From Typha latifolia (taxonomy: Eukaryota; Streptophyta; Magnoliopsida; Poales; Typhaceae), in the NCBI GenBank assembly GCA_019914945.1, contig CM034099.1, forward strand, positions 23,648,704 through 23,712,703: DNA of 64,000 nt. The letters run 5' to 3'. The notes below the pieces were generated by a model that did no database searches, was not told the origin of the DNA, and saw only the letters and a list, made by a program, of their open reading frames with translations. The translations under genes and the position numbers were made by a program. Shown one piece after another: positions 1 through 13,087 of the stretch (within the stretch, counting starts at the first letter, position 1; each line of letters opens with the position of its first letter).

Positions 1-3000
1 CACTATCCTTTTACCAGAAAGACGAAATGAATAGTTGCCCACAGTGCTTTTCCCTTCAAATAATTTTAGGATGACATAATTATTGGATTTCAGAAACTAT
101 TTTCTTGTTGAAGAACAAGCTGTTGTGTTTACAACCACACTAGCACAATCTATTAGGTCTTATCAACAATAATGAAGTGAGTGTGATACTTGGGCAATGA
201 TACGAAATTTCATCCACCACAACCTACCTCTCCTTCTGGATCTGGGCAATCATATAATATTTAACAGAGTTCAGTTGATTTATTTTACCTTTTTGACAGA
301 AATGATCATTGCCTCTTAGGCAGGGGACCATAAGCTAGTGCGTGCGAGTATATATATAACTAAATGGAGAAGCACGAAACATCTGATCAAGGATATTATC
401 TACAGCAGTTCATGTAAGAAGAAAGAAACAAACTCACCTTATAGCCAAGTCCCCCTACATATCAAATCCATCTTTTTTTGTAGCGATCATCCTCTGATTA
501 GATCAACAGTGAGTAGGAAGATGCCGGGATTCTTCTGTTGGAGCTTGGTGCCTAAAACATAATAAAGGTGAAAGAGAAAGTTTGATTTGTGCTGTTAAAG
601 AGGTAGACACATGAACAAATTTCTTCAAAAAGTTTCCCTTAAACTTAAAAGTTGAACAATAAACAACTTTCCTGCTAATTATCATACGAGATAGGAGAAT
701 GATGCTAAACATTCCAAAAGTAGAGGTCAGTGTGATACTAGTTTATTATAATAGACGATGCAATGCATATTTAAAGTAAAAGAAAGGGCCCACAAATTAC
801 AGGTTGCATTTATTTGGCCCACAAATTATTATCGGCTGCACTTATTAATATCATAAGAAAAAGGCTACATGCACTGCATAAGGTCAAAGAACTGAAGAAG
901 GCGAACATACCAAATCTAGCCTTTGAGATAAAGATTTGCTGGGCGGTGGCCGGTGCAAGGAACACGTGAGCTGGAGAAAAATGAGTACGGCCACATCATA
1001 AGCCCCACAAAGAGAAATATCTACTTACCCGAAGCTTAGCATGCAATTTCAGCTAAAGCAGATGTCAACTTTGAACACCAACTAAACAAGCAGTAGTAAA
1101 CCAAAATAAAATAAATAGAATACTCGGTATCACCCAATTTGGGACCCAGTATACTGTTTAGTGGAAAGAAAGAAAGAAAATAAGTAAATTAAAACATAGT
1201 CAAGCCTCAAATCGTATGTGACTGTAATTTCCCAAGTATTGAAAGCAGAATACTTCAGCACATCAAGATATCGGAGATCTATTACCAAAGCAGTATATTT
1301 CCACTATGAAGAATATAGTGGAATAAGTTTCTAAAGGGAAAAGGAAAGATGCATTAATGACATAGTGATAGAAATAATTTAATTCTTAAGGCACACTGCT
1401 TCTACAGACTACAATATGTAGGAGTTCTGAATGGACTGGACCCAGAATTCCCAGAAGATAATGCCAGAGATAAGTGCTGAACAGCTTGTCTGGTCAAATC
1501 CAGTAAGGAAAACAACTCAATGATCCAGCCAAATGCACACATTTAATATCTAGTAAAGCATCAAGATTCCCAGCCTAAATGAGAGTAGGCATGCAATGGA
1601 GAACCTTGAGAAGTTACTAAGTTGATCACTTGTGCGATCCACGCCAGCAACAACTTTTGCCTTGTGCTGGCAAAAACAGGTCAGCTACCCCACACTAGCA
1701 TCACCTATATCAAAGGAAAAAGATGGGAATCAGAGATATGAGTAAAGCATAGATTTACAGAATGGTTGGAAGCTTGCATAATAACCATTGACATGTAGAT
1801 GCTTCTTTCTATCAACAGAGGCAACTTGTGCTTGGCTGACATGCCAGAGATAGTTATAGTACTAAATGCTGTACTGATTGGATGCTGGCAATGCTAGACC
1901 TGTAGGTAATTAGTACTCTTTGTGAACTGGTTTTAGAAAGGAACCAGCGAAGGAATAAGTTTTAGAACCATCTATTGTCACAAGTGTTGCTTTCCCGGTG
2001 TACTTCAAAGCTAGCGGCATGACACAGCAGCAATCAGGTACTCTACCTATGCCCAAACTCGCACCAGTAAAATCTTAAACATTAAGATTTAGAGCATGAA
2101 GTCAAATGAAAATAACGAAACGACTCGGTAGAAGCCTCATGCTACAAAAAGTATAGCACAGCTATGATGCAACATCAAGGAAACATGAAGAACTAAATCT
2201 TGCTGATATAGATCAATTGCTATTGAATATCAGGATTAAGCATTAATAGGAGGATCTCCAAAATCTCTGAGTATCCTTATCTGAATAAGACTAGAAAAGG
2301 ATTGTGAAGATTTAGAAATCTAGCAAGGATCTTATGTAAATTGGCTACTTAGCTGAACAAAGTGCGTTAGTTATAGCTGCAGAAACTGAGAAAGATACAT
2401 TATCTTATGGTGTAAGCTACTGTAATGGTGTGGTTTCCCGCGCCACCACAATACATGCTACTACTGTGGCTGAAGAGAACATCCCACAGTAACCAGTTCA
2501 ATTTATTTTCCCCTCTACATGCAACTGAGAAGATTTAATACCAATAGGCTCAACTTAGTTGTATAACATCATGTTTTGATAAAGCATTCCAATTCTTGAT
2601 GCAAGTTTTAGCTAACCTCTTATCTGAATTCAGATTCCAGAATCCAGCAAGAAACTATGGCATAGTCTATTGCCCTAGACAATCTCTATTCTAAATTTGT
2701 CCTACGTTGCTGAAGTTGTCTTGGAATGAACATAGAGTATTCTAAATTTTTTGGCCATGCTTAATAAGATAATATGTGACACTAACATGGGCACACTGTC
2801 AGTCCACCAAAGTCCTACTATTACTTATTCAAGTTATAAGGCCTGCTAAATTTCAAAGATCTGAATAGACTAGGAACAAGGTCCAACAGGGTCCCTAACA
2901 TAGTAAGCAACATGAATAAGAAAAGTAGTTCTGGAACAAAAAAATAATTAAGTCAATGTTTCATGGAAAACAAGAATATGACATTTTTATATTTGGATTC

Positions 3001-5062
3001 TTTGCACGAATGTCCTTCTAAAGTCCCTTATTTGCGTATATAATGCAAGGTCTCGAAATTCAGCAATCAACATCTTTGTATATATCCTCAAAAGACCCTT
3101 ACCTTTTCACATTAGTACTCAAGTTACTTTTGGTAGCCATTACTTAACCTCTAAACCACTTACCATCAAAAGAATGCAAAAGAAAAAAATTAATGCTTCT
3201 TTTGCATATGTAACTACTATCAACTATTGTATATCCATTTTTTTTACCATTACATGGTTCATATTTATTTTCTATCTGTGGGAAAATATTCTAAGGTGTC
3301 CACACAGAAAAGGAGGTTCAAGGAGTCTACAAATGAATACTAAGAAGGAAGTGAATAAGGGACTTTGGAGGGGTTTACATGCAAAAGGCCCTTTATAAAT
3401 TTTTATCTCAAATTATAGAGCATTCAGTGGGTTAGCTGATAGGACATAGGATAATAAGCTAGAATCTTGTCTAAGAAACTGCCAAAAATATAGTATCAGT
3501 TTACCACTACTGTTTTAGACTTCGATGTCCATGAACCAAAAAGACAGACATATGAAAGTAAGGACTGGAGCACATATCACTATGTTAAAAGTATCTAAGA
3601 TGCAAATGTCTACGTGCTTTTGATATTTTTGAATTAAAGCATGCATTCAAAAACTAAGACATCAAAGCCTTTTAGGTGATGGCAAACCAGATGATAAAAA
3701 AGGGTTATCAAAAGTGTTCATCGCCAAACAAAGTGCATATAAAGGATGTGCAATATATCGAAAATGACCACAACTTCTCACAAAGAATGGTGACATCATC
3801 AAAATTTCTATTCTAACAACAGCCTCTAATCTTAATTCTGCATCCATCATTTAAGAACATAACTTCTGTTATAAAATAATAACAAAGGGAACTGATCCAG
3901 AAAAATAACTCTTTGTAGCATCCTTCTTTTGCCAAAGGCATACCCGTTAACTTCTTTCTGTTTTTTTTTTTCTGTGCCATTGCATCTTGACTGGGGAAAC
4001 ACAAGTGGTGTGCCCTGCAGCTTATGCATGCCTTTTACAATAACCAGGTAACATCTTATATGCCATAACCTTGGCAAAGGCCCACAGATCCAGCTAAGAA
4101 CCATGAAACCTATATCAGCAATTGAAATGCATCCAGAACAATGGTAGTAATCTAGAAGGCTTTTATTTGTACTGTCATTGCTTTATCTAACAAATGAAAA
4201 GTTCTTTCTACATATCGGTTCTTTAACTAAATTTGCTCTTTCTCCCATTATTCCTTTCTAGTAGCAAAAAATTTAACCAGGCAACCTACACTGCAATCAT
4301 AGGCAAATGTTGGAACTCCAAATCTTGAAATAGAATTACAATGGTTCTACATCTGTAGTTCTTAATAAGGCCTGACCAAATAATGTTGCTAGATTCCACA
4401 GAGCTACTATATAATACAGTAACTATAATACAGTTATATTTTTTACTTCTACTAGCAGCGGTAAGTAAATGGGTCTATACAGGTGCCTATGCTAATCAAA
4501 CTACAAACACCTAAAATGAGCTGTTTGGACTAGCTACACGGTTTCCAACAGGTCTTATCTCACTGTATAGCCTCTTAATAAGGGGTAAAAGAAATGGATT
4601 TTGATCGATATCTTAATTGGAACAACTAAAATTATACTCAATCCTTACATGTTTATGCTTCCCGACATCATGTGATTCAAAAAGTAATAAAATGATTCTA
4701 GTGATTGACACTGTCGTTGCCTGAACATGCATAATAATTTGATGAGTAGTAGATGATGATAGTCCAATGTAATGAATATCCCTCTAAAGACTCACCTTAT
4801 GCAAACTTAGAAAATATATCGGACGGACATCTTGGATGACCAATTTGATTGGAAAAACTCTTAAGATTATTCTAAAGAATATAATGACAAAATAATCACA
4901 ACGACTGTTCCCTCGGTTTTCTCAAATCATACTGATAAATGAAACGCATCATATAGGAGAACAAGTCAGAAAAGTATCTTAGAATTCAAGAATATAAACG
5001 AGCGAGAATCTAAAGCAAAGAAGTCAGAAGAAATAAACCTTACAATTCTACCGGATCAGAAA
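1..5062. other. Gene-poor region downstream of GNA1; possible spliced 3' UTR on minus strand
   Basis: No open frame here reads like a conserved protein; the short ORFs are scattered and of biased composition. On the minus strand there are several good splice-donor look-alikes: GTAAG at about 5043-5039, only about 20 bases after the GNA1 stop codon, GTGAG at 4795-4791, GTAAG near 1024 and GTGAG near 435. They would fit a GNA1 transcript whose 3' untranslated region is spliced over several kilobases, or an unrelated noncoding transcript. I see no tRNA, no recognised microRNA and no terminal repeats. The splice reading is an inference from motifs alone. Confidence 0.3.
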
Positions 5063-5476
5063 TTAGAAATATCGCGCCATCTGGACATTCTTCTCTTCGA
5101 ACCCGCATTTCTCGTAGAACGCCCTCAGCTCGGCCGTGCAATCCAAGATAACTTTGTAGCACCCCGACGCCCTGGCGTGATCCACGAGGCGTCCGACGAT
5201 GCGCTGCCCGAGGTGGAGGCCACGAGCGGCGGCGTCGATGACGACGTCCTCGATGTGACCGACCTTGCCGCAGCCGCGGAGGAACTTCTTCTCCACGAAC
5301 ACCGTGCCAGTCGCCACGATACGGCCCGATCGGGGGTCCTCTATCACGAGGATGACGTGGTCGTCGCCGAGGGAAGCGAGTTCAGCGAAGCGGGCGAGGA
5401 AGTCGGCATCGGAGAGAGGAGAGCAAGGGCTGAGCTGGCCGAGGAGGTCGATGAAGCCCTTTGAGCGATCGGACAT
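5063..5476 (-). CDS. GNA1: Glucosamine 6-phosphate N-acetyltransferase (GNAT family)
   Basis: Predicted 137-residue, single-exon GNAT-fold enzyme that would transfer acetyl from acetyl-CoA to glucosamine 6-phosphate, the second step toward UDP-N-acetylglucosamine. Visible family marks are HIEDVVID (residues 74-81), the acetyl-CoA pyrophosphate loop RGLHLG (85-90) followed by QRIVGRL, and the C-terminal FYEKCGF (120-126). The start was placed at the ATG at 5476 because MSDRSKGF fits family N termini. An upstream in-frame ATG at 5554 would add 26 low-complexity, charged residues encoded in a CT-rich tract. The length is slightly shorter than many plant homologues. A donor-like GTAAG lies about 20 bases past the stop, so the 3' UTR may be spliced. 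It is divergently arranged with the next gene, about 1.35 kb apart. Confidence 0.88.
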   Translation of the reverse strand: MSDRSKGFIDLLGQLSPCSPLSDADFLARFAELASLGDDHVILVIEDPRSGRIVATGTVFVEKKFLRGCGKVGHIEDVVIDAAARGLHLGQRIVGRLVDHARASGCYKVILDCTAELRAFYEKCGFEEKNVQMARYF

Positions 5477-6824
5477 CTCGAGCCGCCGGATTGGTAGGAG
5501 AAACCCCCCCTCCGCTTTCTCTTTCTCTCTCTCCCCCGGCGGTCTGGATTCCATGGTTGAGATCTTGGTGTTCGGAGTTTCGAAGCGGCGACTGGATCAC
5601 AAATCGCAAGTCGGTTCCTAGTGGCACGGCTGGGTCGGATTCGGACAGGGCTGAAATATTCTAAACCTGTTAGCCCGTGAGATATCGGACTCGAACATAA
5701 TCAACCAACAGCTCAGAAAGCATCTACCCTTCTCGTAATCACTCTTTTTTATCTTCTTCACTTCTCGGCTCTTTGGCTCTTCGACTTCATGATACGAAAA
5801 CACTCACAAATTGAAATTAATAAATAGATCACAGAGAGATATGGAGGATAGCTAACTTGGTAGCTTCAATAAGGAGAGTCTGAAATCAAGTTAAGGAAAC
5901 AAGAGAGGGACAGAAACGAATATTCAAGGAAATCAGTAACAAATTGCGTATTGATTTTTATCATACAAAGTTAGTAATCTAGATCTTATCAGTACTTAAC
6001 AGTAACCACATTAGCTTAGCCAACTTAACCATCGAGCAATTTTTATTTCAGTGAAGGCTCGCTCTATTCAGGCTTTCTGAGTCAAGTCTAGCAGGTTAGA
6101 TCGTATAAAATTGGGTTTAGATTGGGATTAATCCGTTTATTCTAAAGGGTTCGAATCGAGTTTGGGCAGACCATTGATCGATTACTTTTAAATCTCAACA
6201 GTTATAAATTGATTATGTCGAATCCATATATGCCTATTTAAATATATCGGCTTGCAATTGATGAGCTGATTTGCATCAAATCAAATGAGCATTCTAGTCA
6301 ACTTAAACAAGATTTGATTGTATTGAATCTGTGTTTCTAGGTTTTCCTTATGAAGCATAGTTAATATATTGATTACTCATATTTAAAAATATTAATTATG
6401 CAATTTTTAATCCAATAACTCCTAATGTATAATTTTGAGCATAATTAAAATTGTTAAATGCATACATTAGCTTAGATCGGACAAGGCTCTGCACTGCACA
6501 GCATGCCTGCAAATGTCAATGCTCAAAAACCTGAGAGAAAAAAAAAAAAACAATGCAGAAAATTTTGAATATAATTTCATGGGAGGGAAAAAGATGGTAA
6601 TCTCAACGGCTATTACTCCGTCTACTACGATCGTCCTCCACATGGCATGATCCGGTTCGTCAGACGTCGCTTCTCTTGCCCGTTCTCGAAGTCTGCCCGA
6701 AAGTTTGAATACTTTCCTAACCCAAGTCACGCGCTCATAGCCCCCACTTACTTCTCCCCCGTAACGAGCGCCTCCGCCTCTGCCGTCTCCTCTTCTCTCT
6801 CCCATCTTTATCTCGCCAATCGCC
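5477..6824. promoter_or_regulatory. Divergent intergenic region between GNA1 and the coiled-coil gene
   Basis: This 1.35-kb spacer must hold the promoters of both flanking genes. The GNA1 side (5490-5560) is CT/GA-rich, and the right side near 6770-6820 is a pyrimidine-rich leader just before the ATG at 6825. The middle (about 5800-6540) is AT-rich without a recognisable gene. Minus-strand ORFs over 6467-6949 overlap the neighbouring exon and look like composition shadows. I could not place a convincing TATA box for either gene. Confidence 0.4.
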
Positions 6825-9072
6825 ATGGTGGTCGCCGATGAAGACGCCTCCCACCTCGCGACTCCCGCTCCTCCATCGCGTGTTTCCCTCTCCCGTTTCC
6901 TCTCTTCCGTTTCACCCTCTCCTCGCCGCCTATCGAGCCGCTTTAGCAAGCCAAGCCGCCCGGCTTCCCCTGCTAGGAGGAAGCTTGCATGGGTTTCACT
7001 TCAGGGACGACTCGTCGGAGCGGAGGAAGCCACATCGGCTCGAGCCGTGGGGCCCCTCTTGGGCCAGGAGGATGCCGTAGCCTGGGAGCTTTTAAGTCCT
7101 CTCCATCGGGTTCTCGTCGTTGCTGCCGTGGCCGCTGCCACATCACGATCTAAGAGCTCGAAGAAGATACTCCAGCTGCAGAGATCAATAGATCTCAGGG
7201 TCTGTAGTACCTATCGTTTATTTATTTTCGTGTTAATAGATAACCTTCTTTTCGGTCCCCATCTTTTGAAGTCTAAGCGTGATTATTTTATATCTAATAA
7301 ATTTTGATCTTAAAAAGATGAAACCTTTCATTGTTTCAAAATCTAGAAGTAGCTACGTAGCACGATCTTTGTCTGCTATACTGAAAAAGGAATTACTAAG
7401 AGAAAAATCCATCGATGTAATTCCCTAAAATGCGCACCGCATCCTAAGGAGGCGCATTGCATTTTTCCGGTGGTATTTGGTTAAAGAAATACGAGGAAAT
7501 ATTCTTCATTTTTTTCTTTCTGCTGATGTTTATAGAGTAATTTTTTCGGACTATCCTTTGTTTTGTTCGTTAATAATGTGTAAATCTATCACAAAATTGA
7601 TGGGATTTTTAAATTTTCTCTAGTGCTAATATTAATGGGAGGATGGCTTTGATTTGACGAAAGCAGGACCAGATTCTGCTAGGGATGCAGCAGAAGCTTG
7701 ATGACTTGTGCGAAGAAATGAACTTTTTGCAGGATCGATCAATGAAGTACAACGGCAAATTCTACTCTCAGAATGAGCAATTAGTCCGGGACAGGAAGGC
7801 AGAAGAGGAAGGAGATAAATTTTTTGGGGTTAGGCCTTTCCAGATAGAGCTGAATCCTGAGAGTGGTATTACTCCTCTCTGCAGGAAAAAGGTTGGAAAT
7901 GCCAGCAAGTTCCAATTTTTATGCCTCCGTTGTTATATGAAACTTTTCTGGTGATTTTGATGTTAATCTTGCTACGAATTGTAGGATATAAATGGAGTAG
8001 AACCTATTAAAGATGAGTTAACTGATAAGTGCACCGCTATGGCGGAGCAAGAGGAGCGCCGGATGTCGGATTTGTCTGACTTCTGTTGGAGTGTCACCTC
8101 GTCTGTGGACAACCAGGTTAGAGGACTCGAGAAATTTTTAGTATATCTTAAATTTAAAACCCATGACCTCGTTACGATGTAAATTCTTTTCCAGGTACAA
8201 AGACTAAATACTAATTGTAATCTCTTAGTCCAGCGACGTACATTAATTGGTTGACTGACACATTTCAGCTAAGCTCCCTGGCAGTGGAACAGGAGTTCTA
8301 TAATCTTCGCAAGGAGTGCGAAGAGAAGGATGCAACTATAAAGGAACTAACTGCTGCTGCGCATGCCTCTAGTGTTGCAGATTCTAAGGTGCTTATTTTC
8401 ATTTACTTTTAGTACATAAATTTAATCATTGCATTCATCTTATTTACTTCTATAAACAGAGAATTGCTGAGATACAGGAAATGGTTAGAAGGAAAAATAT
8501 GATAATAACCAAATTGAAGAAAGACATGGCATTTCTAGAGCAGAAGGTAAACCACGCTCTGAAAGTTTTTGGATATGGAAACCATGTAATTTTACTTTAC
8601 CTTCTAAATCAATGAATTGATTCAAATGTTGTAGGTGGTAGAATTGACAAGGATACGGAGAAGTTCTTCAGTTGCCACAAGCTCAGAGAGCCCTCAGCTT
8701 CCAGTCATGTCTAACAATCTTCTATATGATATGAGTAGCACCAGTTCATCATCTTCAGACACTGAGTCACCTATTAAAGAACATCATATAAAATCTACTG
8801 CTAATTGTACGTTTCAACAACAAGGTTTTGCAGCAACTGAAAGTCAGAGGCAACTATCACCTGAACTTCTCATTCCTTTGAATGGATCACCTAGGAGGCC
8901 TCTAAAGCAGCAATATGCCAGTCCTTGTAGTGAGAATCGGATAATTCACAGAGTTGAAACAACCCCATCAGTTAGACAGAGGCATTCAGTATCTTCTACT
9001 TTAGATTTCAAAAGAACTAGAAGGCACACTCAGCAAGAACTGAAGAACAAGGCTCAGAAGAGATGGGTTTAA
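6825..9072 (+). CDS. Plant-specific coiled-coil protein, 458 residues, six exons
   Basis: Six exons join in frame with GT-AG introns: 6825-7199, 7667-7891, 7985-8116, 8269-8388, 8460-8546 and 8635-9072. All junctions are phase 0. The product has a Ser/Pro/Arg-rich N terminus (1-55), a WVSLQGRLVGAEEA block, then a short hydrophobic run near 95-106 after the motif AVAWELLSPLHR. A heptad-like region follows with MQQKLDDLCEEMNFL (from about 131). A second coiled coil spans roughly 245-313 (RKECEEKDATIKEL, IIRLKKDM-like), and the tail is Ser-rich and basic. The arrangement looks like a conserved plant family of unknown function; I do not recognise a named gene. A cytoskeletal or scaffold role would be only a guess from the coiled coils. 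The gene is divergent from GNA1. Confidence 0.8.
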
Positions 9073-10588
9073 AGGGTTAGATTCTCCATGGTACTATTCC
9101 CTTGCATTCCTGAGTTATTAATTATCTAACAGAAATCCAGAAATTTGTTAATCACATCTAAATATTTCCATTATTCTTGTGCTAGATGCGCTATCTAGGA
9201 GGCCAATGCTGGGTTGCTTTACCTTGATTTGTTATATTCAGTCTTCTACTCTACATGTTCTTGTCCTGTCAGTAGTAATTAATTCTTCTGATTGGAAATG
9301 CGACGATTGTTTTTTTCCCCCTCGAAGCAGAGTTCTCTTGCCAACAGTGTCAGTCTCATGAATTCACCGAATTTACCAATTCGTTTGTAATTTCACCTTT
9401 CATCTTGGAGTTTATCCACCTACCACCAATCTTATGCCTCTGATTTTCTCTGCTAATTTAAATTTTAGCAAGAATGTTAGATGCTGCTTGCTCTCAGAAA
9501 TAGTGCAAACTGTTGGTGAAATGGTGCAAACCTGAAGTGCAATTGCTGCTCGTGCTATCATCCACATATTACCTAGATGACATCTCAGTCATATTATGTA
9601 TTTAATTCTCATCATCAGATAGATCTACTCTATATTAAGCAACTCTTTGCTGACCATAGAAGCGGTTTTCTTTCATTATCTATGTCTTCTTTTCTCTCTC
9701 TCTCTCTCCCCTTTTTTTTGGCTATCTCATTATTGCAGTTATTAGATAATCACTGATATTCAGCCGTGCTAGTGGTCCTTGAAGGAATCATTTATCAGAT
9801 GCAAGCAGACTTAGGCGCTGGTGAGAAAGCAGGAAACAAACAAAGAATCAGCTACTTGCAGCATTATTTTGACGATGGTTCCTTCGAAACATTGCTGTCG
9901 TGAAGATAAGAATGTAGATTAATATTAACCAAAGTCAGAAAAAGTATAGTTTTTTTTTCCTGGGTACCATTTTCGTCGAATATTGGTGTGCCTTTGTCAT
10001 GTTGTACTGTAAAAATTGGCCCGGAATTTTGGACATGCTTTTCGGGCAAAGTATATATATATATATAGATATAATTTTCAGTCTGTGGTAGTTATTTCTG
10101 TTGTTCTTTTCTGAATAAAATTGGTTTCCTGGGAAGTCAGTCCTTGACAACAGTGGTGAAGTTGGCCAAGAACAAATTAAGATGTCATATTGTTCCGATG
10201 ATGTGCATGTTTGCAATAAATTGGAGAATTTTCCTGAATGAGACTGGACATCGGATTACGGATTAATTTGGCCCAGGAGTAATGTGGACAACCTGGTTTG
10301 CTTGCTGAAATTTAAGCCCTCATGGAGATATGATATTCTTATATTCATTACTCACTATCAATCATTTCTATGTGTCCCAATATCCAGCAATTCCAGCATC
10401 CACTCCTAAATATTTCTCAGGGCGTAAGTACAATGTTTAGTAAGAATTTTGTTTTTTTGTCCCTTTAAAATCCCTTGGTGTCCTTTAAAGACAACTTAGT
10501 TACAATCAAGTATAGTTGTTGGCATATTTACACTTGGATTTGTGTTAGAAGTTTGAATATAACCTTCTTTCTACGCATATCTTCTTAG

Positions 10589-10655
<67 letters not shown>

Positions 10656-11278
10656 ATGCCTCCGCGGTAAGATAGCTCGCCGATCGGGTGCTCAGTCGGT
10701 GCTAACCACATGAAGGAAACGTTATCACGACAAGTGAACAGACGGCTGGGATTGGTTCTACTAAAAATGCAGTGACATCTAACCGTACGATATTCTAACC
10801 TCGCTATATATTGCACATCCAACCGTCCATTCTCTCGAACGAAATGTCTCGGACGATGTTTCATTGCGTTGTACCTGCGGCACACTACCTCAAACTCGAG
10901 CTCCATTATTTTTTTTCTCCGCCCATTTCAGAAATTTGAAAGTTTGAAACCCTTTCCCCCGATCTCCCCTTCCTTTTTAAATACGACGATCCATTTCGAT
11001 GCTACTGTCGATGCGGTCAGATCTGGCCTAAGAGGTAGACGAGAGAATACGAAGTAGGAAATTAGAAGAGCAAACATTTGAAGCTTTTTGCGGTAAGAAA
11101 TGGCGTTCAAATGGGCCAAAACCCCCTTTTCTTGAATTTTCTCATGGATTTTTGCTTCTTATCTTGATCTTTATCAGGTGGGGTTGTTCTTGTTTTTTTT
11201 TACTTGTTTTGGATTTTACATGTGATTTTATTCCTTTTGTATTGATTTAGTTATCCGATTTGGGTCTCGAAGGTGACG
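9073..11278. other. Intergenic region with 3' UTR of the coiled-coil gene and promoter of the UVI4-like gene
   Basis: No conserved coding signal is seen. The left part is the likely 3' UTR and downstream AT-rich DNA. A perfect dinucleotide tract sits at 10591-10650. The right end carries the promoter and probably a 5' UTR intron of the next gene: a donor-like GCG|GTAAGA near 11093 and an acceptor-like ATTTAG near 11250 bracket a T-rich stretch just ahead of the start codon at 11279. Confidence 0.4.
10591..10650. repeat. (AG)n microsatellite, about 30 units
   Basis: An uninterrupted AG dinucleotide run of about 60 bases, followed by a short G run. It creates a spurious Ser-Leu repeat ORF on the minus strand. 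It lies about 630 bp upstream of the UVI4-like start codon and could be polymorphic. Confidence 0.95.
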
Positions 11279-13087
11279 ATGCCGGAGTTGAGGGATTGGG
11301 CAATTAATGGAGGAGGGCCAGCGGAGCTCTCCGGTGGCTTCTTTATCCGGAGGGTGTCGTCACCGCTGGCGGCGGTGACGGGTCAGAGGCGCGGTCGTAT
11401 CGTATGGGTCACAGACAACAAGGAGAACGTGCCGCCGTCGTGGGGCGTCTCTGTCCGTCGTGCCCGGCCCAGGAAGAGCCCGCTTCCGGAATGGTATCCG
11501 CGCACTCCACTTCGGGACGTCACGGCGGTTGTTAACGTAAGGAAGAACTCACCCTTGTTTCTTGATAGGATTGGTTCCTTGGATCTTTATTCTTTTAGTG
11601 TTCTTGTTCAATCCCTTCATCTGTCGTAGTGTATCTACTAATTGATTCCATATCTTTGATCGTCGTGATAGATGGAATTAAGAAAGGAATTCATCTTTCT
11701 GTTGCGTATATTGCAGTCTTTGTGTACTAGTGTATCCTTTGTAAATATTTGTTCGATAGTCTTTTTACCAGCTTGAAATGGGCGATTGGATGTTAATTTA
11801 GAGATTGTGATTAAAAGTTCAACCTCATATTTACTGGAAATTATTGTGAGTTTCAATTGTTTTGAGATAATGAGAGTTTTAGTACAGGTCTATTCAGATT
11901 ATGGGAGAGCAAATATCACTTTTGTTAGGACATCTACATGGTATTTTGCTCCTTACGGATTCTTCTTTTGATCTTTGTCTGCTGTTGCTCTAAAATGTAG
12001 TTAAATTAGTTGGGAGAAGATTTACATCAAGTAAGAGAAATAAAGAATGAGATATGATGTCAATCTTTGGAGTGATGATTTTATGAAACGTGTGGTTTTT
12101 TATTATGCAAAATACAGTTTCCCGGCCAGAAAATGACAAGCAAAATTCTAGCATGGATAAAGTAATATTTTGAACTAGTAAATTTTTTAGCCAGGCTTGT
12201 TTGGCTTGTATAGTGTAAAATGAATGTCTTCAGAACTCACTAAGAAAGCCCAGCTTTCTGTTATCAGCCCAAAGCAAATCCCTACTTGTAAAATTTTCAG
12301 TTTGTCAGATAACATTACTTCATTCCTCATGGAGATATTATTTTCTTATGTTCATTGCTCACTATCGATCAATTATATGTGTGTCGATATCCAGAAAGTC
12401 CAGCATCTCTTTGTTCCCATGAATTTTCAATCAATCTAATTGCATCATAATCTTTTCTTGGTATTTGTTTCAAAATGCTAGAATTGGATATAGGACTAAT
12501 GAGGAGGTTTCCTGTAATGAAGCTAAAAACTTTGCACTGCCTTGTCATGTTTTCTTACACTCCTTTATATAGCTCTACATTCTATAATCCCATGTACTAG
12601 ATTTTCAGATATGTTTTTTTCCCTATCAACTTAGGCTGTTGAGAGGAGAAGGAGCCGGTTAAGGGCAGTTGCAGCTCAGCAGAGGAGCCGCAACCCTGAA
12701 GTAACTTCTCCATCTGAACATGTCACAGCCACTTCACCAGAGGAATCAAATGTTTCAAGTCAGACTCCACCAATTCAAGACAACCAATCAATTGTTTCTG
12801 ATAACTCTTCAGGTCCAACTGTTGCAAACACTGCCGCTTCTCAAACTGAGCTGCTGCTGACCTGTAGCTCTCCTGATTTGGTTCCGTTTGCTGACCAATC
12901 ACTGCAGACTGCATCTGTTTCCATCAATCCTTCCCCCACTGATCTGAACAAAACTGCCTTTGAGAGGAAGTTATCAAGCTCCATTGATGAGATAGAAAGG
13001 ATTGTGATGGAAAATCTGAAGAGATCTCCAAAGGTAGCTCCTCCAAAGAAGGCAACTCAGAGGAGCACACTTCTGTCCATGCGATGA
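11279..13087 (+). CDS. POLYCHOME/UVI4-OSD1 family APC/C inhibitor
   Basis: Two exons, 11279-11536 and 12635-13087, join in phase 0 to give 236 residues. The protein resembles the plant UVI4 (POLYCHOME) and OSD1 (GIGAS CELL1) family, small nuclear inhibitors of the anaphase-promoting complex that control endoreduplication and meiotic progression. Degron-like motifs are visible: KEN at residues 48-50 (DNKENVPP), RTPL at 75-78 (YPRTPLRDVTAVV), RSRL at 92-95, and a C-terminal Met-Arg tail (TLLSMR) matching the APC/C-docking tail of the family. The conserved C-terminal block SSIDEIERIVMENLKRSP is present. The start is the ATG at 11279; the in-frame GTG six bases upstream is not needed. Which of the two paralogue groups it belongs to cannot be decided here. 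Confidence 0.87.

Noticed and set aside
5477..5554. Upstream in-frame ATG of GNA1 adding 26 residues
   Set aside because: The added residues come from a CT-rich leader and do not look like GNA1; kept only as an alternative.
6467..6949. Minus-strand 160-codon ORF over the first exon of the coiled-coil gene
   Set aside because: Arg/Glu-rich frame opposite a CT-rich leader and exon; no family features.
10571..10906. Minus-strand ORF with long Ser-Leu repeat
   Set aside because: Created by the AG microsatellite at 10591-10650.
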